Origin: Cellvibrionaceae bacterium
Lineage (GTDB): Bacteria; Pseudomonadota; Gammaproteobacteria; Pseudomonadales; Cellvibrionaceae
DNA length: 11,345 bases
Assembly: GCA_030597965.1 (NCBI GenBank)
Contig: JAUVQU010000066.1
Location: 1-11,345, forward strand
Reading direction: 5' to 3'
The notes under the pieces are model-generated. The model did no database searches and was not told the DNA's origin. It saw nothing but the letters and a program-made list of their open reading frames with translations. Each line of letters opens with the position of its first letter. The stretch's first letter is position 1. Below, one piece after another: positions 1 to 6,722 of the stretch. The position numbers and the translations under genes are program-made.

Positions 1-60
1 CCATTTGTTATTTCTCACCAACAAGTACTGACCAGCAGCCATATTTATGTAGATATTTCT

Positions 61-582
61 TTATTTACTCAACATATCAATGAGCTTTTGCTTCATTGGA
101 ATAACCCAGTTTCCCTTGAGTTCAGGTGATAAAAGTCCCTGTTTTTCCAGGTCATCACATAGTTTCATTTGGTGAGCCATATCAAATATATCGAGCTGGT
201 TACAGATTTTCAGGTCATCATCAAAGGTTAGGAACGACATCCCATGTGTCTCATTGTAGGAGCCATCAGCTTTGCGACCCGGCCCCCTATTCATCCAGTG
301 AGTGACCAAGCGATTATCACTACCCACATAGACATCCATATAAGGGAAGGTCCAGTCTTCCCAGCCATGTTGCATATCCCGACCATAGTGGGTGGCTTTG
401 ATCTCGTCGATGCCTTCAGCTTTTACCAGCATGGTGCCACCGTATTCACAGATGTAGATACAATTCTTTGCGTACATTTCATCAACAAAGAAAGTCCATT
501 CGTTTTTTTCATCAGCTTCAGCGTGATAGGCAATTAACTGGTCCGCCCGCTGACGCAGTTGCTCTTGGGTAAACTGAGCCAT
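61..582 (-). CDS. SnoaL/NTF2-like family protein
   Basis: The predicted protein has 173 residues and is soluble, with no signal peptide. Its size and pattern fit the cystatin-like alpha+beta cone fold of SnoaL/NTF2-like proteins: an N-terminal helical part (about 3-40), then strands around residues 41-55, 79-98 (with HWMNRG) and 112-135 (THGMSFLTFDDD). Members act as small isomerases, cyclases, dehydratases or binding proteins; no substrate can be deduced. I start at the ATG at 582, because AAGGAAG lies just upstream at good spacing. An in-frame ATG at 600 would add six residues but has no ribosome binding site. It is the last gene of the leftward cluster, after the short-chain dehydrogenase, from which two hairpins separate it. 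A role on the same substrate as its neighbours is inferred. Confidence 0.85.
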   Translation of the reverse strand: MAQFTQEQLRQRADQLIAYHAEADEKNEWTFFVDEMYAKNCIYICEYGGTMLVKAEGIDEIKATHYGRDMQHGWEDWTFPYMDVYVGSDNRLVTHWMNRGPGRKADGSYNETHGMSFLTFDDDLKICNQLDIFDMAHQMKLCDDLEKQGLLSPELKGNWVIPMKQKLIDMLSK

Positions 583-606
583 TATTTCTTCCTTTTTCAT
601 ACTTTT

Positions 607-649
607 AATTAGGGGCTGAACCAGTTCTTAGCTACTTCAGCCCCTAATT
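607..649 (-). other. 14-bp intercistronic hairpin before the SnoaL-like gene
   Basis: Arms at 607-620 (AATTAGGGGCTGAA) and 636-649 are perfect 14-bp complements around a 15-base loop. In the leftward transcript the stem ends about 24 bases before the ATG at 582, and no U-run follows. A T-rich tract follows only on the + strand (TTTTATTATT). In the leftward direction it therefore looks like an RNA processing, stability or partial termination element rather than a classical terminator. Confidence 0.6.
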
Positions 650-663
650 TTATTATTAACCCA

Positions 664-693
664 GCACGCGCCTCACATATTATGAGGCGGTGC
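664..693 (-). other. Hairpin just after the SDR stop codon
   Basis: CGCCTCA (669-675) and TGAGGCG (683-689) form a 7-bp stem with a 7-base loop. Outside it GCAC (664-667) pairs with GTGC (690-693) past one bulged G, giving 11 pairs. It lies about 23 bases after the SDR stop codon in the leftward transcript. The U-run of an intrinsic terminator is missing, so attenuation or 3'-end protection of the upstream message is possible. Confidence 0.5.
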
Positions 694-716
694 CGGTTTA
701 TTGTTCACTCTCAAGC

Positions 717-1544
717 TCAGCAAATGCCGAGCATGTCGTCTCTTTGCCCAATAACCACTTCGGCACAATAACCAAAGTCCACAGGCAGGTTGTTGCCGCT
801 GACAAAGCTGGCGAGTTTGCTGTTGAGTAGAACTAAGGGTTCACCCATTTCTGCGCCCGTAGCGTAGCGACCATTGGATGGCAGGAACATGGCGACCATA
901 TCTTGGGGTACTTGGCCTTCACCTGTTAGTTTTTCCATAAAGCCACTATCCGTTGGTGATGGAGCGATGCAGTTAATGCGAATACCTTTCTGAGCCAACT
1001 CTCTTGCCATGCTCGTGGTGTAAAAAATAATGCACTGCTTGGAGAAACCGTAAGGGTCTGCAATGGCCTCCTGCTGCAACTGGCTGTTAAGCCATTCAGC
1101 TGAAGCCTCAAAATCATTATCCAGCGCCAGAAATTCATTGATCTGCTCCTGGCTGTGTTTCCATCCCATACCTGCAGTAGAGGCGATGGACGCAATAGCG
1201 CCACCCTCTGATATACGAGGCACCAGAGATTCGGTGAGATGACGCAGGCCACAGAAATTAATCAGTAGCGTGTCTGAAGGCGCAAACGGAGGACAGGGTA
1301 CGCCAGCACAATTAAACAGAGCGTAAACCTGCTGCGGTAATTCAGCGACTGCCGCATCAATGGACTCCCTGTCTTTCATATCCACTTTAATTGCAGTGGT
1401 GACTGGCGTAGAGACCTCTGCAATATCCAGTGCGTAGACATTGGCACCCAGATCAACAAGCAGCTGTGCAGCAGCCTGACCCATACCGGAAGCGGCGCCA
1501 GTGATAACAACATTTTGACCTTCGTAGCCCAATACATTTTTCAT
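717..1544 (-). CDS. Short-chain dehydrogenase/reductase (SDR family)
   Basis: This 275-residue protein is a classical-type SDR, an NAD(P)-dependent alcohol/carbonyl oxidoreductase. Visible motifs are the cofactor glycine motif TGAASGMG (15-22), D40 ending the second strand (suggesting NAD preference), NCAG (78-81), an active-site serine at S122 (IASTAG) and the catalytic YGFSK (Y165, K169). There are about 42 residues between S122 and Y165, longer than usual. That spacing and the overall pattern resemble 3-alpha-hydroxysteroid dehydrogenase/coniferyl-alcohol dehydrogenase-like SDRs, but the substrate is not established. The C-terminus (LPVDFGYCAEVV) departs from the usual PVDGG. AAGGAT before the ATG supports the start. 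It lies downstream of the aldehyde dehydrogenase and upstream of the SnoaL-like gene, presumably on one leftward mRNA. Confidence 0.92.
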   Translation of the reverse strand: MKNVLGYEGQNVVITGAASGMGQAAAQLLVDLGANVYALDIAEVSTPVTTAIKVDMKDRESIDAAVAELPQQVYALFNCAGVPCPPFAPSDTLLINFCGLRHLTESLVPRISEGGAIASIASTAGMGWKHSQEQINEFLALDNDFEASAEWLNSQLQQEAIADPYGFSKQCIIFYTTSMARELAQKGIRINCIAPSPTDSGFMEKLTGEGQVPQDMVAMFLPSNGRYATGAEMGEPLVLLNSKLASFVSGNNLPVDFGYCAEVVIGQRDDMLGIC

Positions 1545-1569
1545 TGGTTTATCCTTGTTAATTCAACTC

Positions 1570-1597
1570 TGTAGGATCGAATTCATTCGACCCTACA
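1570..1597 (-). other. Intercistronic hairpin between ALDH and SDR genes
   Basis: Arms TGTAGGATCGAA (1570-1581) and TTCGACCCTACA (1586-1597) pair at 11 of 12 positions around a 4-base TTCA loop. It fills the 63-base gap between the ALDH stop and the SDR start. No U-run follows in the leftward direction, so it is more likely a stability or processing hairpin than a terminator. Confidence 0.5.
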
Positions 1598-1607
1598 TTC
1601 ACAGCAA

Positions 1608-3080
1608 TTAATTAACCGCAATCGCGATCGTTTTGGTTTCTAAATACTCTTCAAACCCTTCCTGCCCCATTTCCCGGCCAAGGCCGCTTTGCTTGTAGCC
1701 ACCAAAAGGCGCATCGGGCGAGTAGAAGTTGCCGCCGTTGACGTTGACTGTACCGGAGCGAATACGTCTGGCAACAGTCATAGCGCGCTCTTCGCTGGCT
1801 GACCAGACGCTGCCGGAAAGACCGAATTCAGAATCGTTTGCGATACGTACGGCATCGTCTTCATCTTCGTAGGCGATGACGGCCAATACAGGGCCAAAAA
1901 TTTCTTCGCGTGCAATGGTCATATCGTTGGTGACATCGACAAACACAGTGGGTTCGACGTAATAGCCTTTATCCAGATGAGCCGGTTGTCCGCCGCCAAG
2001 CAGTAAGCGTGCGCCCTCAGCCTTGCCTTTCTCGATGTAATCCAGAACACGACTACGCTGTTTAGCGCTAACTTGCGGCCCCATAATGGCGCCAGGATCT
2101 TCTGCTGATGGATCGCCGTAGCTGATAAAACCGAAATAGCCTTTCAGCATTTCTTCGATTTCGGCCTGTTTTTCTTTCGGGATCAAAAGACGGGTATTCA
2201 GGGCGCAGCCCTGACCGGCATGGAAGCACACGGCCAGCGCGCTCAGCAAACTGGAACCCAAATCCGCATCATCGAGAATAATGTTGGCTGACTTACCACC
2301 AAGTTCCAGAAACACTTTTTTAACGGTATCAGCGGCGCGGGCCATGATGTGTTTACCTATGGCGGTGGAACCTGTGAAGGACACCATATCAACTCTAGGA
2401 TCGCTTACCAGCTGGTCGCCGACAGTCGCTGGGTCTTCTGAAGTGATGACATTAAAAACACCGGCTGGAATATCAGTATGTTCTTTGACTACGCGCCCCA
2501 ACATAGTTGCAGACCAAGGGGTATCCGGAGCGGCTTTCAATATCACTGTGCAGCCTGCCGCCAGTGCCGGAACGCATTTTGCGAGGTTTATCTGCAGGGG
2601 GACATTCCACGGTGTGATACAGGCCACAACGCCAACCGCTTCTTTTTCCACCAGCCGACGGTTCTTGCCACCCATGATTTCATAGATCCCAATATCGCGG
2701 CTCCATTCAAACTATGGCAGGGCTTCTAGGGTGTAATCCATAAAGCGAATGGGCACTTCACATTGGGGGCCGTTAGCACCACATATGCTCATAGTGGAGC
2801 CAGTTTCAGCTGAAATCTGTTGCTTGAAATCCGGCATTTCAGCCAGTAAACCCTGTTGAAGTTGTTGCAGGCATTTATGACGAAATGCGTGATTGGTCGA
2901 CCAGTCTGTTTCATCAAAAGCGTGGCGGGCCGCAGCAATGGCCCGTTCCATATCTTCCGGGCCAGCGTCGGCTGTTACGCCAATGACTTCCTCGGTGGCC
3001 GGACTGATGTTGGGGTAGGTTTTGCCGGAGACGGCATCCACCAGCTCCCCATTAATGAAGAGTTTACTTTCTGGACTCAT
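1608..3080 (-). pseudogene. Aldehyde dehydrogenase interrupted by one in-frame TAG
   Basis: Read through one TAG codon (2712-2714), the frame encodes about 490 residues, the normal length of a NAD(P)-dependent aldehyde dehydrogenase oxidising an aldehyde to its acid. The N-terminal piece is 122 residues (MSPESKLFINGE to YTLEALP). Twelve codons after the stop, an in-frame ATG at 2675 begins a 355-residue piece. All catalytic elements lie in the second piece (numbering counts the stop as 123): TPWN (N159), LKAAP (K182), FTGSTAIGK, ELGGKSAN (E259), GQGCALNTR (catalytic C292) and EEIFGP. The piece from 2675 lacks part of the cofactor-binding domain, so activity alone is doubtful. A start at 3080 is supported by AAGGAA upstream. 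It lies 29 bases after the 3-hydroxyisobutyrate-dehydrogenase-like gene. Alternatives are a sequencing error, recent nonsense mutation or amber readthrough. Confidence 0.88.
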
Positions 3081-3109
3081 TGCTAGAATTTCCTTTTATT
3101 CAATCTGGA

Positions 3110-4003
3110 CTATTTCTTCAGTGGTGGCGCATCAGCCGGGCGTGATTCATCCCGTGCCAGAAAAACATCTTCGATGCGGTCACGGACATACTCGGCCGTT
3201 GGCAATAGCACATTTTTTTCAGCGGCTGTATCCCGTGCGCACTGCAGGTCCTTACTGCCGAGCTTTCCATGAGGCCCAAAAAAAGCTTCCATATCTTCCG
3301 CGGAGCTGCTTCTGGCAATACCATTACGCCCGGCAATAAACATGTGCATCTGTTCGTTGACGACGCCATTGGAAAGACCGACCTCGCGTAATACATCGAC
3401 GGACAGACCACAGGCTTCAGCCAGCTTGGTGGCTTCGGCCATGGCTACAAATTCAGTGTACTGTATGAAATTGTTGCAGAGTTTCAGGGCAATGCCTGAA
3501 CCTACAGATCCGGCATGAACAACTTTTTCGGCAGACGTTTCAAAAACAGGAGTGACTGCGGCCAGTTCTTCTTCAGTACCGCCAACCATATAACACAGAG
3601 CCCCGTCTTCGGCTTTATGGGCACCTCCGGTGATGGGCGCGTCGATAATGGATATCCCTTTGGCTGCACCTGCGGCGGACCATTTTAAAATGCTCGCCTG
3701 TGTGACCGTACTGTGAACTGCCACAAGCGTACCAGTTGCCGCATTAGCAAGAATGCCTTCATCGCCGTAGAGCAAGTCTTCTACTTGGGCGTCGTCACGC
3801 ACACAGACACCAATGTGTGTACAGAGAGAGGCAATTTCTGCTGCTGAGCTACAAGCTGTGGCGCCCGCAGCAACCATCTCGTCAACAGCAGGCTGATAAA
3901 CGTCATAGACATGCGCATCATAGGCGTCGCATATCAGATGGCGCGCAGAAGGCTTGCCGATATTTCCCAAGCCTATATAGCCGACTTTTATCTTGTTATT
4001 CAT
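3110..4003 (-). CDS. NAD(P)-dependent oxidoreductase, 3-hydroxyisobutyrate dehydrogenase family
   Basis: This 297-residue beta-hydroxyacid dehydrogenase family member oxidises a hydroxyacid (or reduces a semialdehyde) with NAD(P). Visible motifs are the Rossmann glycine motif GYIGLGNIG (8-16), the substrate-loop HSTV (97-100), DAPITGGAHKAEDG (121-134), GSVGSGIALKLCNNF with catalytic K174 and N178, and KDLQCA (251-256). The pattern is complete for the family, whose members include 3-hydroxyisobutyrate, tartronate semialdehyde and glyoxylate reductases; the substrate is unresolved. I start at the ATG at 4003, six bases after GGAG. A TTG at 4015 is also in frame but lies upstream of that site. 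It is the first gene of the leftward cluster, driven from the shared divergent promoter with the tandem MarR gene. Confidence 0.92.
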   Translation of the reverse strand: MNNKIKVGYIGLGNIGKPSARHLICDAYDAHVYDVYQPAVDEMVAAGATACSSAAEIASLCTHIGVCVRDDAQVEDLLYGDEGILANAATGTLVAVHSTVTQASILKWSAAGAAKGISIIDAPITGGAHKAEDGALCYMVGGTEEELAAVTPVFETSAEKVVHAGSVGSGIALKLCNNFIQYTEFVAMAEATKLAEACGLSVDVLREVGLSNGVVNEQMHMFIAGRNGIARSSSAEDMEAFFGPHGKLGSKDLQCARDTAAEKNVLLPTAEYVRDRIEDVFLARDESRPADAPPLKK

Positions 4004-4032
4004 AGGAGGCTCCAATTTTTACTCCCACTCAA

Positions 4033-4059
4033 GCTATATGAGGTGCGAATTATTGTCAA
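4033..4059 (-). promoter_or_regulatory. Candidate leftward sigma-70 promoter of the oxidoreductase cluster
   Basis: On the - strand a perfect -35 TTGACA (4059-4054) is followed after 15 bases by TATAGC (4038-4033), a four-of-six -10 at short spacing. Transcription would start near 4026, leaving a leader of just over 20 bases that includes the GGAG. The -35 lies inside the left arm of the dyad at 4054-4071. Confidence 0.45.
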
Positions 4060-4083
4060 TACCAATTGACACAGGGTCAATTG
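4054..4083. promoter_or_regulatory. Two overlapping dyads: candidate operator for the tandem MarR regulator
   Basis: Dyad 1 is TGTCAAT (4054-4060) / ATTGACA (4065-4071), seven perfect pairs around ACCA. Dyad 2 is CAATTGAC (4063-4070) / GTCAATTG (4076-4083), eight perfect pairs around five bases. They share the middle half-site, and their centres (4062.5 and 4073) are 10.5 bp apart, one helical turn. Dyad 1 contains the -35 hexamers of both divergent promoters. MarR-family proteins usually bind such palindromes at their own divergent promoters, so binding by the product of 4139-5149 is a strong inference, not shown. Confidence 0.6.
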
Positions 4084-4094
4084 ATAATTACATT
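4066..4094 (+). promoter_or_regulatory. Candidate rightward sigma-70 promoter of the tandem MarR gene
   Basis: A perfect -35 TTGACA (4066-4071) is followed after 17 bases by TACATT (4089-4094), four of six matches to TATAAT. The predicted start near 4101 lies only about two bases before the ATG at 4103, which favours the ATG at 4139 as the true start. The -35 is the right arm of dyad 1 and lies within the left arm of dyad 2. Confidence 0.45.
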
Positions 4095-4138
4095 TGTTAA
4101 CCATGAGCAGCCCAATTCAAAATAAAAAAGAACGCCCA

Positions 4139-5149
4139 ATGGCTGTACAGCGCCAGTACAGGGATAATTTTGCGCGCCATGTGTTGGGGCTTACGCTCTA
4201 TATCGAGTCCAGCATCATGGAAGGGCTAAAAGCATCAGGGCATGACCAGTTGCGGCTAAACTTCGGGCCCTATATTTCCTTTATTACAAACGGAGGAACA
4301 CGCCTGTCGGAGATTGCTCAGGCTTTGGGCGTTACCCGTCAGGCAGCAAATCAAACAGCCAATCAACTGGTTGATGCGGGATATATTCAGCGTGTGGATG
4401 ACCCAGGAGACAGTCGGGCAAAATTATTGATGCCGACACAAAAGCTACAGGATCTGGTTTCTCAGGGCCTGGAGGAATCAAGTCAGTTACAGACAAAGCT
4501 CACAGCTTTTGTCTGTGAGAAAGAACTCGAAATGGCAGGGAAGAATATCCAGCATCTGAGTGCCAGCCTGGAAACTTTTTCGGGAGTCCACAGGGAAGAT
4601 TTGAGTCGTCATCTCCTAGCAATAGTTTTACCACAACTGTCGAATTACATCACCGAGCGATTGCAGTTACTGACCATGGCTAAGGGACACCCGCGCCTCA
4701 AGCGAAGTTTTGGGGCGGTGCTTACCGCAATTGGCCCACAAGGTGGTCAGATAAAAAATATCGCCGAAGCATACGGAATCAGTAAACAAGCCGTGAGCAC
4801 TATTGCCACAGACTTGGAGTCGTTAGGTTATATACAGCGTCAACCTGATCGCAGAGACCCAAGAAAGCTACTGCTGACATTCACAAATCTTGGAAAAAAG
4901 CTGATCGAAGATTCGGTGGCATCAGTTGATGAGCTGGATTCAGAGCTTTCCAAGCTTATTGGAGGGGCTCAATTTGCACAGATTAAGTCTGTTCTTAAAG
5001 CGCTATATTCAGGGCTAAAACTGGAAGCTGATGTATTTGAATATATCGATGATGATATTTTGGCCTTAGCTGATGAGCTAAAACAAAAATTAGGTAAGGC
5101 ACGAATTAGTATGCTTGTAAAAGCGCTTCTTGCTGAAAATAACATATAA
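4139..5149 (+). CDS. Transcriptional regulator with two MarR winged-helix domains
   Basis: The 336-residue protein is about twice the usual MarR length and carries two copies of the DNA-binding motif 149 residues apart. Copy 1 (55-85) contains EIAQALGVTRQAANQ...DAGYIQR with a wing around DPGDSRAKL. Copy 2 (204-234) contains NIAEAYGISKQAVST...SLGYIQR with a wing around PDRRDPRKL. Both end in GYIQR, pointing to internal duplication and fusion. Single-domain MarR proteins work as dimers sensing small ligands; this chain could be a built-in dimer or present four winged helices as a dimer. I start at the ATG at 4139 because the predicted transcription start (about 4101) leaves almost no leader for the ATG at 4103. 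Neither has a good ribosome binding site, so the longer 348-residue form is possible. It is followed after 24 bases by the CMD-family gene. Confidence 0.9.
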   Translation: MAVQRQYRDNFARHVLGLTLYIESSIMEGLKASGHDQLRLNFGPYISFITNGGTRLSEIAQALGVTRQAANQTANQLVDAGYIQRVDDPGDSRAKLLMPTQKLQDLVSQGLEESSQLQTKLTAFVCEKELEMAGKNIQHLSASLETFSGVHREDLSRHLLAIVLPQLSNYITERLQLLTMAKGHPRLKRSFGAVLTAIGPQGGQIKNIAEAYGISKQAVSTIATDLESLGYIQRQPDRRDPRKLLLTFTNLGKKLIEDSVASVDELDSELSKLIGGAQFAQIKSVLKALYSGLKLEADVFEYIDDDILALADELKQKLGKARISMLVKALLAENNI

Positions 5150-5173
5150 ATATTTTGTGAAAAGGGGAAATTT

Positions 5174-5563
5174 ATGACCGATAAAAGCAGGCGTGAAGTC
5201 GGTGTAGAAAAAATTCTTGATGTATATGCAGGTGATGTTCCTGCTCCTCCAGAGGGCTATCCATTTACCGATATTATGCTGGAAACCCTGTTTGCAGAGG
5301 TGTGGACGCGCGACAAGATATCCATGCGTGATAAGCGCATTCTGCTATTGGGCATGATTGCTGCTCAAGGCGAAGTAATGACGTTTAAAATTCAGGTGAA
5401 AGCTGCAGTCAAAAGAGGTGAGATGAGCGGCGAAGAAATTCGGGAGCTGCATCTGTTTATTGCTCAATACTGTGGATATCCCAAAGCGACTTCGTTACTG
5501 GGGCCAATGGAAGAAGCTATTGCCGAGGCCACCAAAGAGCTGGATGCTCAGGCTAAAACCTAG
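5174..5563 (+). CDS. Carboxymuconolactone decarboxylase (CMD)-family protein
   Basis: The 129-residue, all-helical protein matches the CMD/AhpD-like fold: a core at about 36-115 with DKRILLLGMIAAQG (53-66) and the C-terminal signature ELHLFIAQYCGYPKA (91-105; H93, C100, P103-K104-A105). The AhpD CxxC redox motif is absent, so peroxidase-partner activity is unlikely. The pattern is nearer the gamma-carboxymuconolactone decarboxylase branch, which acts in aromatic ring-cleavage pathways, though many members have no known reaction. GGGGAAA precedes the ATG at suitable spacing. It follows the tandem MarR gene by 24 bases, so the two are probably cotranscribed. Given its regulator and neighbours, a role in the same catabolic pathway is inferred. 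Confidence 0.88.
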   Translation: MTDKSRREVGVEKILDVYAGDVPAPPEGYPFTDIMLETLFAEVWTRDKISMRDKRILLLGMIAAQGEVMTFKIQVKAAVKRGEMSGEEIRELHLFIAQYCGYPKATSLLGPMEEAIAEATKELDAQAKT

Positions 5564-5632
5564 AAATAATTAGGTTGAATTTTAATTAATCGTTCAGGCG
5601 ATATTTTTACCCCAAGAATAGAGAGGTAATCA

Positions 5633-6388
5633 ATGGAATTTTCATACAATTGGCAAGAGGCGCTACTGAGTATTGTCTTGGTTCTAGCGCTAACTGAAGC
5701 TGGAAAGTTCCTGATATTTAAAATACCGGCACTGGGCCGCACTCGTGATACTGATAGCGAGCAAAACCAGAATAAAATGAAGAATAAGAAAAAGTACAAG
5801 GAAAGAGTCAGCTTAAACCAAAAAGTTGGCTTGTCCATTAGTCTTGTATTTTACATTGCGGTATTACCTTGGATTGTCACACTTGAAGCGCAACCCTGGA
5901 ACAAAATGTTATTGGATGTTTTTCTGATACTTATGGTGTATGACTTATTTTATTATTTGATGCATCGTTTTTTATTTCATGGGCAGGGTTATTTTCGTCG
6001 CGTCCACGCCATTCATCATCAAGCGCGCAGCAGGGTTAGTTCTGCGGATTCGTTTTTACTGAACCCGACAGAGATTACATTAGGCGTGGTTCTGTTCTAT
6101 CTGGTAACAGTATCCCTTACATCGCTTCTCGGTAGCGCTTTTCATGTTACAACGATTGTGATTGTTATCATTGTCTACACACAAATCAACACGATTAATC
6201 ACTGCCGCATTGATCTGAAAGGCTTTCCATGGAAAACAATCAACTGGATTGCAATGAAGCACGATGCTCACCACCTGGATATGCACAAGGGAAATTTCGC
6301 AACCATTACACTATTCTACGATTGGCTGTTTGGTACGCTGGAAACGCACCCAAGAGAAAAGAATGATGCTCCATCTGTAGATGATTAA
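5633..6388 (+). CDS. Membrane fatty acid hydroxylase/sterol desaturase-family protein
   Basis: The 251-residue integral membrane protein has the histidine clusters that bind the di-iron centre of this superfamily: HRFLFH (H111, H116), HAIHH (H125, H128, H129), a lone NH at 190 and HDAHH (H210, H213, H214). Hydrophobic segments lie at about 10-29, 67-84, 92-110 and 148-186. Family members use O2 to hydroxylate or desaturate lipids, sterols, carotenoids or other hydrophobic substrates; specificity cannot be read here. A lysine-rich cytoplasmic loop (48-58) follows the first membrane segment. GAGAGG precedes the ATG at good spacing. It starts 69 bases after the CMD-family gene and is probably last in the rightward unit. 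A weak hairpin, TTAAGGG (6385-6391) / CCCTTAA (6400-6406), overlaps the stop codon. Confidence 0.9.
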   Translation: MEFSYNWQEALLSIVLVLALTEAGKFLIFKIPALGRTRDTDSEQNQNKMKNKKKYKERVSLNQKVGLSISLVFYIAVLPWIVTLEAQPWNKMLLDVFLILMVYDLFYYLMHRFLFHGQGYFRRVHAIHHQARSRVSSADSFLLNPTEITLGVVLFYLVTVSLTSLLGSAFHVTTIVIVIIVYTQINTINHCRIDLKGFPWKTINWIAMKHDAHHLDMHKGNFATITLFYDWLFGTLETHPREKNDAPSVDD

Positions 6389-6722
6389 GGGGTGACCTTC
6401 CCTTAAAATCGATAGGGGCGATGCAATACAGCGATTAAAACAATGCCATGCTGACTGTCACTTTGGGGCCAGATGGGTCGCTAGTTACGAGCATGGCTAC
6501 GGGGCTAGCTCTTATCCGGGATGGGGTATAGCTATTTCATTTTGTGAGAGTCATTGTTTACGTTACAAACGTTCGAAGGGTTAGAGCATCCGACTCAACT
6601 CTCATTTAAATTCGAGGCAGGTCCCCGGTTCAAGTCTGGGTGGACCCACTAGCGTTCCCTCATGCCCCCAACGCTGAAGGTGTATAGTGCGGTCAGTATT
6701 TCTAACCAGATAGGCAAACGAT
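6389..6722. other. Gene-poor spacer with inverted repeats and repeat copy A
   Basis: No plausible coding frame is seen in this 334-base gap. It holds an inverted repeat GCCATGCT (6445-6452) / AGCATGGC (6490-6497), a second pair GCTAG (6480-6484) / CTAGC (6505-6509), copy A of the tRNA/tmRNA-3'-like repeat (6578-6650), and a 6-bp stem AGCGTT (6651-6656) / AACGCT (6670-6675) after it. The amount of pairing suggests a transcribed structured RNA or a decayed mobile or RNA element. Confidence 0.5.
6578..6650 (+). repeat. tRNA/tmRNA-3'-like repeat, copy A
   Basis: Bases 6591-6640 match 10391-10440 at 44 of 50 positions without a gap. The end folds like a T arm: CCCGG (6624-6628), 7-base loop TTCAAGT, CTGGG (6636-6640), followed by TGGACCCA like an acceptor strand and discriminator, then CTA where CCA would be expected. 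Before it GGGTT-a-GAG (6578-6586) pairs with CTCAACTC (6594-6601) around a 7-base loop. A D-stem-like GTTC/GAGC (6571-6574/6584-6587) is an alternative fold. No matching 7-base 5' acceptor or normal anticodon arm is visible, so it is not an intact tRNA. It may be a decayed tRNA or tmRNA end, or part of a structured RNA. Confidence 0.6.

Noticed and set aside
244..537. 97-codon + strand ORF across the SnoaL-like gene
   Set aside because: It lies wholly inside a better-supported gene on the other strand and has no ribosome binding site or recognisable family.
2281..2685. 134-codon + strand ORF across the aldehyde dehydrogenase
   Set aside because: Antisense shadow of the conserved ALDH frame; its sequence shows no family pattern.
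5560..5838. 92-codon - strand ORF over the start of the hydroxylase gene
   Set aside because: Overlaps the hydroxylase gene antisense; the hydrophobic composition is explained by the membrane segment encoded opposite.
6571..6650. An intact tRNA gene ending at TGGACCCA
   Set aside because: A D-stem-like and a T arm are present, but there is no 5' acceptor strand complementary to TGGACCC next to the D arm, the anticodon arm does not fold with a normal 7-base loop, and CTA replaces CCA. Treated as a tRNA/tmRNA-like repeat.
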